Positions 1 to 12,064 of a DNA stretch of 64,000 bases are shown here, one piece after another. The notes under the pieces are model-generated. The model ran no database searches, was not told the DNA's origin, and worked only from the letters and a program-made list of their open reading frames with translations. Within the stretch, counting starts at the first letter, position 1. Each line of letters starts with the position of its first letter. The translations under genes were made by a program, and so were the position numbers. The stretch lies in NCBI GenBank assembly GCA_003290165.1, contig QNQO01000222.1, forward strand, positions 124,001 through 188,000. Reading direction: 5' to 3'. This DNA comes from Berberis thunbergii (Eukaryota > Streptophyta > Magnoliopsida > Ranunculales > Berberidaceae).

Positions 1-1008
1 GAAATTTCATGCAGTTGAATGTTTCCTCTGGATTTGTTCTTATGGGCATTTGGCACGAAAGGGACATTGGCTATATTACTGTGTTTCCTATAAAACACTA
101 TATTCTCTAAACTGTATAAAGCTCAATCTTAACAAATGAGGATGTTGTGTTTAATTCACTTTTTTCCTTTTGGGATTGTGATTTTCATATATCTAATCCC
201 AGTAATGCAATTGCATGATGTGGTCTTTGTTAATAAACTCAAAGAAAAGTGGTGATAATGCAATAAGCCGAACAAACCCTTAAGTTGGAAAGCGGGAATG
301 GTTACAGAAGTAAGGAATTCTAGGAAAAGTGTGACAAGAGAAATGTTCTTGTCATCTGTGTGGCTAGGACTTGTTTGCTTGTTTTATGCTTTCTATGTTT
401 TCAATTTTCACATATGGTTGCAAGTTGGGCGGGTTGGAAGGTCTGACCATGACCAATCCACTAGTTGCACATTTTGCTGTGTCCTACCAAGCTCGACCTT
501 GGTTGCCTTCAAGTTGCCCATGACAACTGAACTTGAGGTTGATTTCCCAACCAGTCAAATTGGTCGGGTTGGTCATTCGCCCTGTTTTCCCACAATCAAT
601 ACAGACTTCAGGTTTGATAAATTGTTGCCATGTCCTACCAGAACCCAAAGTAGGGTTGCCCTTCTTGTTTGGATTTCGGTCTGAACAAGTTCAACCTCTG
701 CCCCCTCCACCCCCCCAAAAAAAAAAAAAAAAAGTTACAGCCCTAGTTACATAAATCAACATATTCATTGGTTGCACCTGCCAAAATTGGAATTTAAATA
801 GTATCATACATTGACTTAGACTAGCTCCTTTAGGTTTGAGTCTCTCTGCCGCCATACTCTTCACCCCACAGCTTATATTTCCTACAAAAAATAATTATTT
901 TGATCCTTAACCTTCCCTTTATTTGTTATTCGTTGGGAGGGTCACTCTTAACAAAGTTCTAATTTCTAACCATAAAGAATCTAAATTTTAGAGAAAAATA
1001 TAATAATA
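1..1008. other. Left flank, no gene recognised
   Basis: No exon or RNA gene could be recognised here. The short ORFs show no family motif. There is a C-rich stretch followed by an A run at about 717-734. The 5' exons of the RAD1 gene found at 14.6 kb were looked for here and not seen. Confidence 0.5.
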
Positions 1009-1013
1009 GTAAT

Positions 1014-1695
1014 TGATGTAGTCAATTCCTGCTCTCATTTTTCGCCTTAATGTAAACTTGCACAGGGAACGACGTCAGTCAAAGATCACCGTGTGGCGGC
1101 CGATGACACTCCAATGTTTAAGTAAGATAAGGCTTAAAGCTGTAAATTTAGTTTCTGTAGTGTACCTTTGTTCATCGACCTTATCTCCCTTTTACAGTGC
1201 GAGAGTCTTTGTTCGGCTAGGCCTTTGGTGGCGTAGTTTAGGGAAAGAGATCTTGCTAGAGATCTTTCTTTTTTGGGAGCTATCCATGTAGAGAAGATTC
1301 CCTACACGACTTGTGCTCCTAGATCTGCGAGAAAGATTTCCCTTTCAGAGTGTTGTCCATGAAGGGAAGTTTTCTGCCTGACTCTGGTATTTGTTTCCTA
1401 CTTGAAACCAATGTATTACTGGCCTGCCTGTCGTAGGTTGATCCCCCAGATACTTGCCTTATCAGGACTTACTCTTGCCTTATCAGGGCTTATGAGTATT
1501 GGGCTTGATCGTGCGACGTGTAGGCTTTGTAGCACTTTGCAATTTGGGTCCGACATTTTGGATTCTGTCAATAGTGGGCTTAGTGTTGTCTTAGCCTTGC
1601 AGGATTGGGCGTGCATCAGGCTGTTTTGTTCTATTTGACGAGATTATCATGAAACGTGTATGATGTTAATTAGATAACGGTTTGATATATCATCA
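1014..1695 (-). repeat. 3' LTR of the Tat element
   Basis: This is the left copy, and it is the 3' LTR in element orientation. It begins TGATGTAGTC and ends TATCATCA, with TG...CA termini. It aligns along its whole length with 11238-11911, with many substitutions and several indels. GTAAT directly precedes it. Confidence 0.9.
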
Positions 1696-1713
1696 GCTAC
1701 TCCCCCTGAGTTG
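1696..1713 (-). other. Polypurine tract of the Tat element
   Basis: On the minus strand the bases just before the 3' LTR read as a purine-rich run (AGGGGGAGTAGC). This is the expected position and composition for a plus-strand DNA priming site. Confidence 0.6.
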
Positions 1714-2085
1714 GTAGGCCAACTCATCGGTCCACCAAGTCATTTCATGAAGCAATTGTGTAGTCATGATGATTGAGTCTGAATCATTTCCTCGAGTGGC
1801 GAGCTTCATTAATTGGGTGTGTCTGCTCAAAATAGAAAAAAGGCGGGAGTTTTACTTTCTATATAGATCTCATCTTTGCAAAGTTTAGCTTCTTTGCTCT
1901 TTCGATCTTAGAGACTTTGGTTTGTCATACCGCTTTTCGTTCTTATGACTTTGCTCAACTTTCGTATTCGAAAACTTGTTCGATCTTTCATGGTGGGCCT
2001 GAATCAGTTATTTGATGAACTGTTTGCTAAGGGTCGCAAGTTCTTTGAGGAAAGGTCGTTTTTTTAATCGAGTTTGGTAGTCCTC
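1714..2085. other. Internal untranslated part of the Tat element
   Basis: This stretch lies between the 3' LTR and the antisense ORF remnant. No coding frame or motif was recognised. Confidence 0.5.
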
Positions 2086-3624
2086 TATGAAACATAAGGA
2101 TTCCTGAGGATCTGGTGCTCTTCACTTTGGGCATTGATCTGACGCCATTGTCCCCTTCGAGGGTTTCATCTGTTTTCACCAAGGTATGTTTCAATCGGGT
2201 GTCCGCTTTTCTGTTATCAAGGAAATTTGGGAGTTCCTGGCGTACCTAGGCATTGCGCCCGTTCAACTGGTACCGAACAAGTATAGAACTGTGATCGCCA
2301 TTCTGATTAGGGCGAAGGACGTTGGTGTCTGAGTATCTTTGAGGGCGATCCAACTGGTTACTTCCCTTCGGATAAACGAGCATGTTGTGTGCGTGCTGAC
2401 ATCGCTAGACTGCTTTGGCAATCTGCCTGACGATTTTAAGTTATGGCAGAAATATTGTTTCATACCCTCCGCGGGCTCGAAGTATTTCGAGCTTGCTAGT
2501 CGTCCTGTCGAGCAGGAATTCAGGCAATTGAGTAAGTTCAATTTTGTTTATGATATTGCTTAATTTAAATGCATATCAAATTGACCAATGTTTTTCATAG
2601 GAAAATTTTCAACTTCATCTCTTTCTGCTGAGGATAAAGCGGCTCTGGACGCGTTTCGCAACATGCCCCGTCTACGAATAGAGGATGTTGTTAAATTTCT
2701 AATATCAAGCGCATCAGGCTGTTGGCTCATTGGCATGAGGCTCCAACACTTTTTAGGGTTTTGAAGCCAAAGCCCGAAGGCGTATCTTCCTCAAAGAAGA
2801 GGAAGTTCCTGAAGATTAAGATCTTGAGCCCTTCAAGGAGGGCAGAATTAAGTGAGGCGTCTCCTTCTCCTGTTCGTCAGAAGAGGCCTCGTGCTGTGTC
2901 TAGGCCCGTTCGTGGGCATTCAGCTTCGTCCGAAGGACATAAAATTGTTGGACATGTTCTTGCTTTGTCCATTGGGGTGGATACAGTTGTGTCTAAGGGG
3001 CATGATGTTCGGGCAAAGGCTCCTATTTCCCTTCCTAACTTGGAAAGGGAGTAGCTGCAAGTGGTTGGGATTGAAGATGTAACAAAGCTGAGTACAAAAC
3101 ATGCAGAGGATCTGAACAAAACGTTGTTGCAGGCAGGCATGGAAGCTTCGTTTGATGCGAGACTAGGTCGTCCCTTTTCATTGAAAGACTTTGATTACCA
3201 CCCCTCTTTGGATCACGACCCTACTAGGCCTGCTGAATAGTCGCTTGTCCATCGTCCTTATGTCAAAAGGTCCCCTCCGCATCGCCCGTTATGTCTTCCG
3301 TCTCGCTCCCATCCCCATATTGAGGTACGACGAGTTCGAAGAATAACTCGTTTATTTCTTCCCCGTTGACTGATTCTGAATCGACTCGTGAAAGAGAGTC
3401 GATCGTTGCGAGGAAGGGGAAAGTTGTGGATGAGGGCTTTGATGCAATGAAGGGTGGTGCTGGAGTGATTAGGGTCCCGAAGGACCTCCATCCGGATGCA
3501 CAGATCAGTCTGTTTGCTCCGGACGTTGTAAAAATGAGCAACCAAGCTTAGCACCAAGAGGTTGACATTTCTTATGCTTCCAAAAAACATATTAGCAAGT
3601 GGAATGACTGGCTGACGAACTGTG
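2086..3624 (+). pseudogene. Antisense ORF remnant, putative gypsy-type transposon domain
   Basis: This plus-strand coding relic runs opposite to the gag of the element that carries it. Readable pieces include a segment with RVSAFLLSRKFG-like residues near 2195-2230 and a frame at about 2339-2563 with residues such as LRINEHVVCVLTSLDCFGNLP. It continues in a basic, Ser/Pro-rich stretch at 2722-3054 and a charged stretch at 3366-3551. The pattern resembles the plant 'putative gypsy type transposon' domain (Pfam Transposase_28), which is found in extra ORFs of Tat-lineage elements. Stops and frame changes break it, and the hAT-like element at 3633 interrupts it. The family call is from memory of the pattern, not from a search. 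Confidence 0.55.
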
Positions 3625-3632
3625 CTCTGGAG

Positions 3633-5476
3633 CTATGTAGTTAAATCGGAAAGTGGTTGCAGCATGGTCCAGGACAAAATTACAATTAAGCGGGATTATA
3701 TGGAATTAATCGGATTTAATCGGTCAATTTTTTCAAAGTATATATTTTTAAAATTTAACCATAGTCATAGATTAAAAAATAAAATAAATATTCAAAATGG
3801 TGTAAATTTGTAATTAGATAACTTTACTAATTATCTGCCAAGTTACTTAAAAAGAAAATTGTTGATTGTTTTAACAACCAAGCTATCATGACAAACATTC
3901 AAAAGCAAAATAGATGTCAGACTTAACAGAAAAAACCAACCTACCAATCCCACTAACCCATGAAGGTAAATAATATTACTTTGCACTGAAGGTATTTCTA
4001 GAAGGGTCACTTTGTACAAACAAAAATGCTCATCCAGAGGACTATGCCAATATATTCTAGATCAAAGAATAAAGGAAGTCATGACTGGAGTGCGTGAAAA
4101 TTGGGTACATTTGTCACGCATAATCACATACTTCCAAAAAAATTGGAGCCTCTGCAATTAAATCAGAAAGCGGTCGCAACGCGATCTAGGACCGAATGAT
4201 GATTATGCGGGATTAATCAATCAATTTTTACAAAGCATATATGTTTAAAATTTAATCATAGTCATAGATTATAAAAATAAATAATTAATCAAAATGGTGT
4301 AAATTTGTAATTATGGTTTCGCTTGGTACATTGTTAAATAATGCATTTTGTAAATTAATGCAAATGTATTAATTTGCATTGCAGTGCATTACTTTACAAG
4401 TGCTTGGTAGTAATTAAAGAAAATCAAAGGCAATTCGAAAAAGTGAATGTGGTGATGGTGATTGCAAATGTGGGCGATGGTGGTATGGTGGTTGTTGAAA
4501 TGTTGGTGGTTGTGGTGGTTTAGTGGATATAATGGTGGGGGTGGTAGTAGCGGCAATCATGGTGGTGGTGGATGGTTGTGATGGCTATGGTGGTCTCAAT
4601 GATGATAGTAGTAATTGTGGTGGTTGAGGTGATTATGCTATAGTGGTGGTGTTGGTTATGCTATGGTAGTTGTGGTGGTGGCGACAATGGTTATGGTGGT
4701 AGTAGTGAAGTTGGTGGTGGTTGTGGTTAATAACATATGGTAGTGTGATCGTGGAGGTGGCGGTGGTGGTGAAGGTGGCTATGTTATGGTGGTTGAGGTG
4801 GTGGCAGTGGCTATGGTGGTGTGGAGTGCGTGAAAATTGTGTGAATTTCTCACGCATGATCACAAACTTCCAAAACAATTATGAGTTTTAGTGATTAGTG
4901 TTCTCAGTCAGAAGCCAAAAATGTCATATACACAGAAAGATGGGAGTTCAGCATCAGCAACAAGCTGAATCCAATTTGTTCCGACAACAATCAATTGTTT
5001 CACCAAAATCAATATCATTACAAATAACCTCAATCAACAAGCTTCCCTAGTCCATATGAATTCTACACAGGAGGGAGGAGAAGAGGGGAGGCCGAGCGGG
5101 ATGAAGACTGGGATGAGAGGGAAATTAGGGTTGAAGTGGTACATACTTTTTTGATTTGGTTTGAAGGGAGGAAAAGAGAGACAGAGATCGCCGTCACCGT
5201 CCAGAGCAAGAGATCTAGTCGTCGTCCAAAGATCTTCACCTTCTCCCTTTTTTTGTTTTTTTTCTTCTCTGTAGGATCTGGATTGGGGGGAGCTATGGCT
5301 TGCGATGAAATGAGAATCTTGAGTTTAGGTTTTTTTATATACATGGTGATAAATCGGTGAGTCGGTTGGGTCGATTAATCGGTGTCCAATAAACTCCAAT
5401 CGATTTCACCTAATTTGGTTTGGTTTAACCCCGAATTGCGATTAATCGCCGATTTTTTGCCGCATTAATAACTTAG
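3633..5476. mobile_element. hAT-like element nested in the Tat element
   Basis: The ends match as short inverted repeats (CTATGTAGTTAA at the left, CTAAGTTATTAA as the complement of the right). They are flanked by an imperfect 8-bp duplication, CTCTGGAG at 3625-3632 and CTCCGGCG at 5477-5484, matching at 6 of 8 positions. The same terminal motif bounds the element at 46305-46855. Inside, about 160 bp are duplicated (near 3641-3810 and 4157-4310), and a second 65-bp segment recurs (4087 and 4822), so it may be composite. No transposase is visible. The segment at about 5060-5350 looks like a 5' exon or UTR of some gene. Confidence 0.6.
4441..4832. repeat. GGT/GTG-rich simple repeat
   Basis: This is a degenerate GGT-type low-complexity tract of about 390 bp inside the nested hAT-like element. 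The His-rich ORF on the complementary strand is a by-product of the repeat. Confidence 0.85.
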
Positions 5477-5484
5477 CTCCGGCG

Positions 5485-6055
5485 CCAGAATGAGAAACGC
5501 TGGGAGAGCGTATGGATAAAGGGCAGAAGCATCTCGTATTGGGGATGTCTTACCTGAATCAAGTGGCCGCCGTTGGGACTTAAGTCGAGGCCGCTCGTGA
5601 GAGTGTACCATGGAGCGAGTCTTTGCAAACTTGCAGAAGCCATATATTGTCGCTCTATATGAGATTGAATACTTGAGGAAGCAACTCGAAGCTTACTCAA
5701 ATGCGAAAGCGGAGTCATGGCGCAAAAGATCGAAGGCTCAGAGGATTCGCTTGGAAACGCTTGAGTTCGACCTGGCAGAGGCAGTGTCCACGAGGGATCG
5801 GTTCGAGAATGAATTGAACTTTGTCCGTCGTGACTTACAATTTGCCTAGGAGACTGCGGTCGGAGTATAGGCTGAAATACAGGCTCTGAATGCCGAGAAG
5901 GCCAAAGAGTTTGAATGGGCTATCCGATGTCAGCAGTTAGAGGTTGATGTTGATTTTAATGCCAAAAGCATGTGGACCGCGGAAGAGCAACTCTTTCTGG
6001 CACAAAATGAGCTAAGTGTTGTTATCGATAAGTTGGGCATCGAGCAGTCCTAGAC
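5485..6055 (+). pseudogene. Antisense ORF remnant, coiled-coil part
   Basis: This continues the decayed plus-strand ORF beyond the nested insertion. The frame at 5610-5849 encodes a highly charged helix-rich protein (EIEYLRKQLEAYSNAKAESW and similar), followed after a stop by more Glu/Lys/Ala-rich sequence up to about 6055. That composition is typical of a coiled coil, which commonly forms the C-terminal half of the extra ORFs in Tat-type elements. Several in-frame stops are present, so no functional product is expected. Confidence 0.55.
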
Positions 6056-6469
6056 TAACATCCTAGACTAATGTACTTGTGCATTTTTGTTTAACTTTTC
6101 ATGCTAGTTTTTATCTGTTTTATCTTATCGCGATATTAGTTGTCAGATGAGAGGCTCTGCGAGGTCAAAAAGTCGTATGATTGATCTGCTGGTGAGAGTT
6201 TTGACTTCTTGTGCTGTGATAATTCGTGCAATCCTGGTCAGAATTTTCTTAGAAATTGGGGAGTGTAATTCACCCTTTGTTTAGCAGCCTGACTGTATAT
6301 CAGACCAGCAATTGTTGCTATTGTAAGCGAACTAATCAGGCTGTGGTCCTAGCACGTGCACCGTAGTAGATGATCGGACAATAGTCCTCGCGAGTCCTCC
6401 GAGTTGAGCTTCCAGAGCTCTGCTGGACTTTCGACTCGTATTTACCACTATTGGCGGAATAAACTTAGT

Positions 6470-7395
6470 TAGATCAGAGGTTGTTATCGCCAGCTATAAC
6501 TGACTAAATCGAGGTTAGGTTCGGTGACCATCGTTTGTGATTGAACGGTGGTCCCTGGCAAGCCATCTTAATAAGGCGTCGAAGGCACTGACTAGACTTT
6601 CACTTTCAAACCCATCTTCGTCCGTTTTTAGCAGAATATGAATCAGAGTGAACCAGAAGTTATCATCGTTAATCGGTCAGACTACTCTTTGGCAGGGTTC
6701 GGCAATCATTGTCTGTAGTTAGCCAATGATCCCTGGCAAGCCATCACAGTCAGGCGTCATAGCACTAACTTAGCTCCAACTTTCTAAGTCGTCGGAATCC
6801 GCGCGCAGCGAACTAGGCTTAAAGCAAACTAAGCCATCATCATCAGCGGCCACTAACTAAGCTTTGGTCGAGGTTGGCAATCATCGTTTGCATAAGAGCG
6901 GTGATCCCTGACAAGCCATTTTAATCAGGCGTCAAAAACGTTGACTAGACTCCCACTTTCTAAGCTATCAGAATTCGTTATTGGCGGACTAGGTTTCGAG
7001 CGAACCAGAAGCTATTGTCACCGGTCATCACCGACTAAGCTTTGGTCGAGTTCGGTCACTATTATCCATGTTTGGACAATGATCCCTAGCAAGTTGTCTC
7101 GATCAGGCATCGGAGCGCTGACTAAGTTGTCACTCTCTAAACCGTTGGCACCCGTAACGGACTGAGCGTTAGAGCGGACCAGAAGCTATTGTCATAGGTC
7201 GAAATCGACTAAGCTTTGGTTAAGTTAGGCGACCATCATCTGTAGTTGGACAATGGTCCCTAGCAAGCCATCGTGGTCAGGTGTTACAAACACTAATTAA
7301 GCTTCCACTTTCTAACCTATCGTCGTTGCTTTTGGCGGACTAGAAGTTATTGTAATCAGTCGGGTCTGACTAAGCTTTGATTAGAATAAGATTTC
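6470..7395. repeat. Tandem repeat array, about 176-bp period, five units
   Basis: Degenerate units each contain a block close to GGTCCCTGGCAAGCCAT. The CCC of this block falls at about 6554, 6731, 6905, 7084 and 7258, giving spacings of 177, 174, 179 and 174. Each unit also has a 'TCAGGCGTC' block about 20 bp later and a 'GACTAAGCTTTGGT' block. The array lies inside the Tat element between the antisense ORF and the gag-protease remnant. Confidence 0.85.
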
Positions 7396-8880
7396 GGGCT
7401 TGCAAGTCTAATTTGGGTTTCCTGACTTAATCCGCTTAGCGGTTTGATTACGGAGCTAGATCGATTGATCAGACTAATAATAGATTTACCAACTTTAACG
7501 AACAGTAGCAGAATAATAGTAGGGCAGATGCCTTGGATTTAGTGACAGTACTTTGTAGGCGCGCTCCTTATTCCATGAACGCTTTAGGCCTTCGCTGTTT
7601 GTATATTTGTGTGTGTTGGGTCTGATCCGGCAAGGCATAAGCTTGGGCTCATTTGTTGGTGGGGCCCAAGTGGAAAAAAATCTTTGTAGATCAGCACAGA
7701 CTGCGAGACGGTTCAGAATCGATTATTCCCCCAGTTAATGGGGTTGTGTGCAGGGCCATTAATTCGATGAATGTGGACTCGTGCAGTTGCAATTGGAATC
7801 GTCGTTTCCATATTTCCCTTATGGAATTTAATGTTGACGTACTGTTGGTTGATGATGCTACGTATACCACCTCGCCTATATATAGGCTAGTCGAGCTCTA
7901 TCTCAAGCATTGCAATGAGCATTGTAGAGTATGTTGATCAAATGTATTTTACTAGAGAATATGCTTCGAGTTTTTCAAAGGCTGAAAAAAGATCTCTGAT
8001 ACTGGAGTTTTTGAATGTTCTAACATTTGCAACAATGAGTCTTAATAAGACCTACTGTTATACGATGCCACCTGATCTGGGTGAGATTTTGTAATATCTT
8101 CTTACATGTCGAAGAAGTATGGACTCTTCCTCAGGGGACAGGTCTGTCTTCCATATTTTGTTGCTCCCGAGCTCCCATCCGCCATTGTTGTTTGGAGATG
8201 ATCTCTGTAGCTAGTTTTTGGTGAAATGGAGTGCTAGCAGACGTGACTTTTGGTCCTGGGGTTGTATATCTGTGTCACCCCAGGCATTACACATTTGAGA
8301 GGCTTCCCCATCTGCCCCCCTACGTTCTCCTTCTGAATCCTCTTCGTAAGGCGGGTTGACATAGCAGGAAGCCTGTTGAACTGGACAATAGTTTTGGGGA
8401 TGGTAGCACTGTGAGACCCCACTGATCCGCTATTTAGGGATATTCTCATCTGCCTTTTTTTGCTTTCCTCGCATTCAAAAGGCAGATTGGCGGAGTAAAA
8501 AATGGAGCGCGTGTTTGTAGCCTTCTTCAAGTACTTTACTTTCACCACATTTTCTGGAAGCAGATTGGCGAAACAAAGTTTCGACGTGCGCATTAGCAGA
8601 TGCATAATTGCGCCAAACTTAGATACTTGTAATGTGTAAACTTCTGTACTAATTGGTCGCCAAACTATGTAATAATTTTCTTTTCAATCAATAAAATTTG
8701 TTTTATTTCTCGAATGTTTCGTACAAACAATTCTTCTAAACTGAAAAAGAAAAACAGAAAACAAAAATGAAATCAAAGCAACAAAATAATTTGACTTTGA
8801 GCGAGGACTAAGCTAATCCGGCCCTGAAGGAGGCGCGTATGGTCCTAACCCGGATTGCATAGTCCCTCTAGCAAAGTGTC
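7396..8880. other. Internal part of the Tat element, coding capacity unclear
   Basis: Pol should lie about here in an autonomous relative, but no RT, RNase H or integrase motif could be seen on either strand. The ORFs at 7653-7937 (+) and 8234-8605 (-) match no family I recognise. An AATAAAATTTG stretch near 8691 could act as a polyadenylation signal for plus-strand (antisense) transcripts. Confidence 0.45.
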
Positions 8881-8889
8881 TTACTTTGC

Positions 8890-10745
8890 CAAAGCTAGTG
8901 AAGTTATTGAAGAGTGGACTTCGTGCTGGTGGGCAGTTCATTGCTGATTATTAGCTTTTGGAGTAGGCGTCTGTTTGGTGAGGTGTTATTACTTAGCTTT
9001 ATATTGGTCTGGATTGAGTCTCTAGCTTTGAATTCTGGCTTTCCGCATAGTTGCGCTTCGATTGTCGAGGCTTTATTTATGTCCATGCAGATTGATTTTC
9101 CCCCTTTGTCTAGGCCCGGTGCCTGATATATTTCTTCCACGGGCTTGAGCTGCAATTGGTAGCAATTCAGTTGTTTTAGGGCTGCATAATGACAATCTCT
9201 TGCTGCAAGTTGATCTCCTCGGATAGTTTCTTGGGCCTGGTTGGTTGTGTATTTGATGCATTGTTGCAAAGTGGAAACTAATGCCTCCATATGATGAAGC
9301 CAAGGCATTCCTAGAATAATGTTGTAGGTGGATGGAACGTCAACCACCATAAATTCTTGGACAAGGTATTTTCGCAATTGTGGCTCTCCCGCTACCACCA
9401 TTAGATTGATCTTCCCAATAGAGAAACATTTTTCTCCACTGAATCCGACCATGGGGTGAGTGGCATGGATTAAGTCTTTCTCCTGGAGTTGTATGTTTCA
9501 GAATGCTCTGAGAAACAAGACATTGAATCTGCTTTCTGTATCCACCAAGGCCCTTTTCACCTCCCACTTCGCAATGAGGACAGAAATAACTAGGGCATCA
9601 TTGTGAGGAGAATGTACACCCTGGACATCCCTATCCGTAAACGTCAATGGTGAGATCAGGCTCTGAACTCGTGCATGCTGCAGTTGTCGGTCCTTGCACT
9701 GGGGTGGCGTTCGCATCACGGTCAGTGTCCTATTGTGGGACATGTTGGACTGCTCTCCCTTGGGACCGACCCCATGAAGGACATAAATGATGTCAGGAGC
9801 TTCCTTTTCGATCTCCTTGACAACGTTCTCCCTTTCCTTTGCCCGGTCTTGCCTCCTGTCCGAGCTCAAAAACTCTTTTGAGTTTTCCTTTCACGATCCA
9901 ATACTCAACTTCTCCTTTAAGGTTTCTGCAACCCTTAGTATCGTGTCTGCTCTTCTTATGGAAGATGCAATATTTGTTGTCGCGTTGAGTGGGGTCTCCT
10001 CGCTGCTTGGGGGGGCACTTGAGCTCTTCCCAATTCTTGATGGAATCGAGGATGTCAGACAGACTAGTGTCGAGATGGCCCGACATAATTGGAGGCCTTG
10101 TCCTGCCTTGTGCGGCTGTAGTTGGTCTTAATGTCATTGTGCTTCTTCTTCTTGTCGTCCGCCTTTTTATTTCCCTTTTTCTTGTCCCTGGGGATAAAGG
10201 GTTTCTTCTTAGATTTTGCCTCCTTCTTAGCAGTCAGCATCTCGTCTAGATTGATATATCTCTGGCCATCCTTCAATAGGTCTGCCATATCGGTTGGGGG
10301 GTCCAGGGTAAGGAAGTCATAGAACTTGTCTTTCCTTGGACTCGAGGTGAAGGCTGTGATGGCAGTGTCATCACTACAACCGTCGATGAAAGTCAACATC
10401 TTGTTTTGCTTCTGTTTTAGGGTCAATAAATAGTGCGCGTCCTTCCTGATTCGTTGGTTGCCTACAAAGCGCGTGAGGAACGCCATCGCCAATGTCCGAA
10501 ATGAGTCGATCGACTTCGGAGGGAGGCTGTGGAACCAGGTCAACGCTGATTTCTTTAGGCTATAGGGAATGATCGGCACATTATCGCATCAAACCTTTCC
10601 TTGAGTGTCATTACATGTTGGAAGTGGCGCAAGTGATCGAATGGGTTTCTCGTCTCGTCGTAAAACTCCAACTTTGGCGGAGTGTATTTCTTCGGCAGTG
10701 GTTCCTCTATGATATGATCCGTGAACGAGGGACAATGAGGTTGAA
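8890..10745 (-). pseudogene. Tat-type gag-protease remnant
   Basis: In transcription order (right to left) it starts with a gag segment near 10740-10570 (PFTDHIIEEPLPKKY and a YDETRNPFDHL-type motif). The capsid body follows at 10064-10579 (ALTWFHSLPPKSIDSF, FLTRFVG), then a basic linker. A zinc-knuckle-like segment lies at about 9990-9950 (CIFHKKSRHDTKGC, a C-x2-H-x6-H-x4-C-like arrangement common in Tat gag). A retropepsin-like region follows at about 9610-9500, where the active-site triad reads DTE instead of the usual DTG or DTS. The flap and C-terminal part lie near 9340-9270 (YNIILGMPWLHHMEA). It is split over at least four frames and ends before any RT. It is a dead gene. Confidence 0.85.
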
Positions 10746-11218
10746 CAGTACGTCTGGATTTGTGGCCCCTTGCTAGATGGGGTTTTGTGAGACGTGTATG
10801 TCAGCTCTGGACGTTGGGTATCTGTTGGCTAGTCATCCGTCTATGGTCTACTAGGAAGCTGCAGGGGCAGCGTGGCTCTCGTGAACGTATTCTCTGGAAC
10901 CTTCTGGGGACTGGGCTCTTCGTTGCTCACTGTCTCCTCCTGCGAGTGGATGATTTTGTTGATTGAGTATCTCCACCGCTCATGCGATTTGTTGCATCTG
11001 GGTTGACAGTAGATCCACCCTTAGGTCCGTCGTGGCTGCCATCGGCACAGGGGTTTGAAAAGGTTCCTCCCGCAGTGGTAATGGCACAAGAGTTGGCAGT
11101 GTTCTGCTAGTTCAAGGGTTCAGTAGCGTCTCCATTGTTGCGAGACCTTGTTGTCACCATCTTTCTGGCTCTCTGAGAAAGGTGGTACTACTGTTTCTTC
11201 CAAGGAACTTTGTCATTC

Positions 11219-11237
11219 CCCACAGACGGCGCCAAAC
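11219..11237 (-). other. Primer-binding site of the Tat element
   Basis: On the minus strand, directly inside the 5' LTR, the sequence reads TTTGGCGCCGTCTGTGGGGA. The TGGCGCC core at the expected place is the usual plant PBS of this lineage. It fixes the element's orientation. Confidence 0.8.
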
Positions 11238-11911
11238 TGATGTAATCGATTCCTGCTATCCTTCCTCGCCTTAACCTAAACCTGCACAGGGAACGCACGT
11301 GAGCCAAAGACCACCGTGTGGTGGTCGATGGCACTCCAATACTTAAGTTATATAAGGATTATGAGAGGCTTAATGCTGTAAATTGGGTTTCTGTAGAGTA
11401 GCTTTGTTCATCAACCTTATCTCCATTTTATAGTGCGAGAGTCCTTGTTCCACTAGGCCAGATCTTGCTAGAGATTTTTCCTTATTAGGAGTTACCCATG
11501 TAGAGAAGTTTTCTTACACGACTTGTGCTCCTAGATCTGCAGTAGAGGTTTCCTTTCAAGGTGTTGTCTATGCAGGAAAGTTTACATGCCCGACTTATAC
11601 TCCAGTATTTGTTTCCTAGTCGGAACCAATGTATTGCTGGCATGCATGTCATTGGTTGATCCCCTAGATACTTGCCTTATCAGATTATCAGAGCTAACTC
11701 TTGTCTTATCAGGGCTTACGAGTATTGGGTTTGACCATGTGACGTGTCGACTTAGTAGTGTTGCAATTTGGGGTCCGACCTTCTGAATCCTGCCTATAGT
11801 GGGTTTAGTATTGTCTGGGCCTTGCTGGATTGGGCGTGCAAGACTATCATGACATGTGATTATCATGACACGTGTACGGTGCTGATCAGGGGACAGTTCG
11901 TCGTATCATTA
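11238..11911 (-). repeat. 5' LTR of the Tat element
   Basis: This is the right copy, and it is the 5' LTR in element orientation. It begins TGATGTAATC and ends TATCATTA, followed by the target duplication GTAAT. It aligns with 1014-1695. Confidence 0.9.
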
Positions 11912-11916
11912 GTAAT

Positions 11917-12033
11917 AAATAAGTCTAGTTTATGTGAAAGACTAATAGGAGTCCATCAAGCTACCTGTTTAGGCTACCTCCAAGGAATGTCGAGAAGTTG
12001 TTTAAGAGTCGGTTATCTCTTAGGTTTGCTCCT

Positions 12034-12064
<31 letters not shown>

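Larger units (their letters stand above)
1014..11911 (-). mobile_element. Ty3/gypsy (Tat-type) LTR retrotransposon, pol-less
   Basis: The element is bounded by two related sequences of about 680 bp that start TGATGTA and end TATCAT(C/T)A. Both outer edges carry the 5-bp target duplication GTAAT (1009-1013 and 11912-11916). The primer-binding site lies inside the right LTR and reads on the minus strand, so the element runs right to left. Gag and protease remnants occupy about 8.9-10.75 kb on the minus strand. No reverse transcriptase, RNase H or integrase motif is visible in the remaining 7 kb. That space holds about five 176-bp tandem repeats and a decayed ORF on the opposite strand. Extra antisense ORFs and tandem repeats near the 3' end are known for Tat-lineage elements. 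The LTRs have diverged with indels, so the insertion is old. It is non-autonomous and decayed. Confidence 0.9.

Noticed and set aside
298..754. Two overlapping ORFs of 128 and 73 codons
   Set aside because: No family motif, low-complexity 3' end and no splice or promoter context.
4633..4878. Minus-strand His/Thr-rich ORF of 81 codons
   Set aside because: It is the complement of a GGT/GTG simple repeat and has no support as a gene.
5063..5344. Minus-strand ORF of 93 codons as a host gene
   Set aside because: It resembles a 5' leader or exon but lies wholly inside a nested transposon-like element, with no continuation.
6470..7395. CRISPR-like array
   Set aside because: Units are about 176 bp, adjacent and degenerate, with no short repeat-spacer pattern. 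It is plant retrotransposon DNA.
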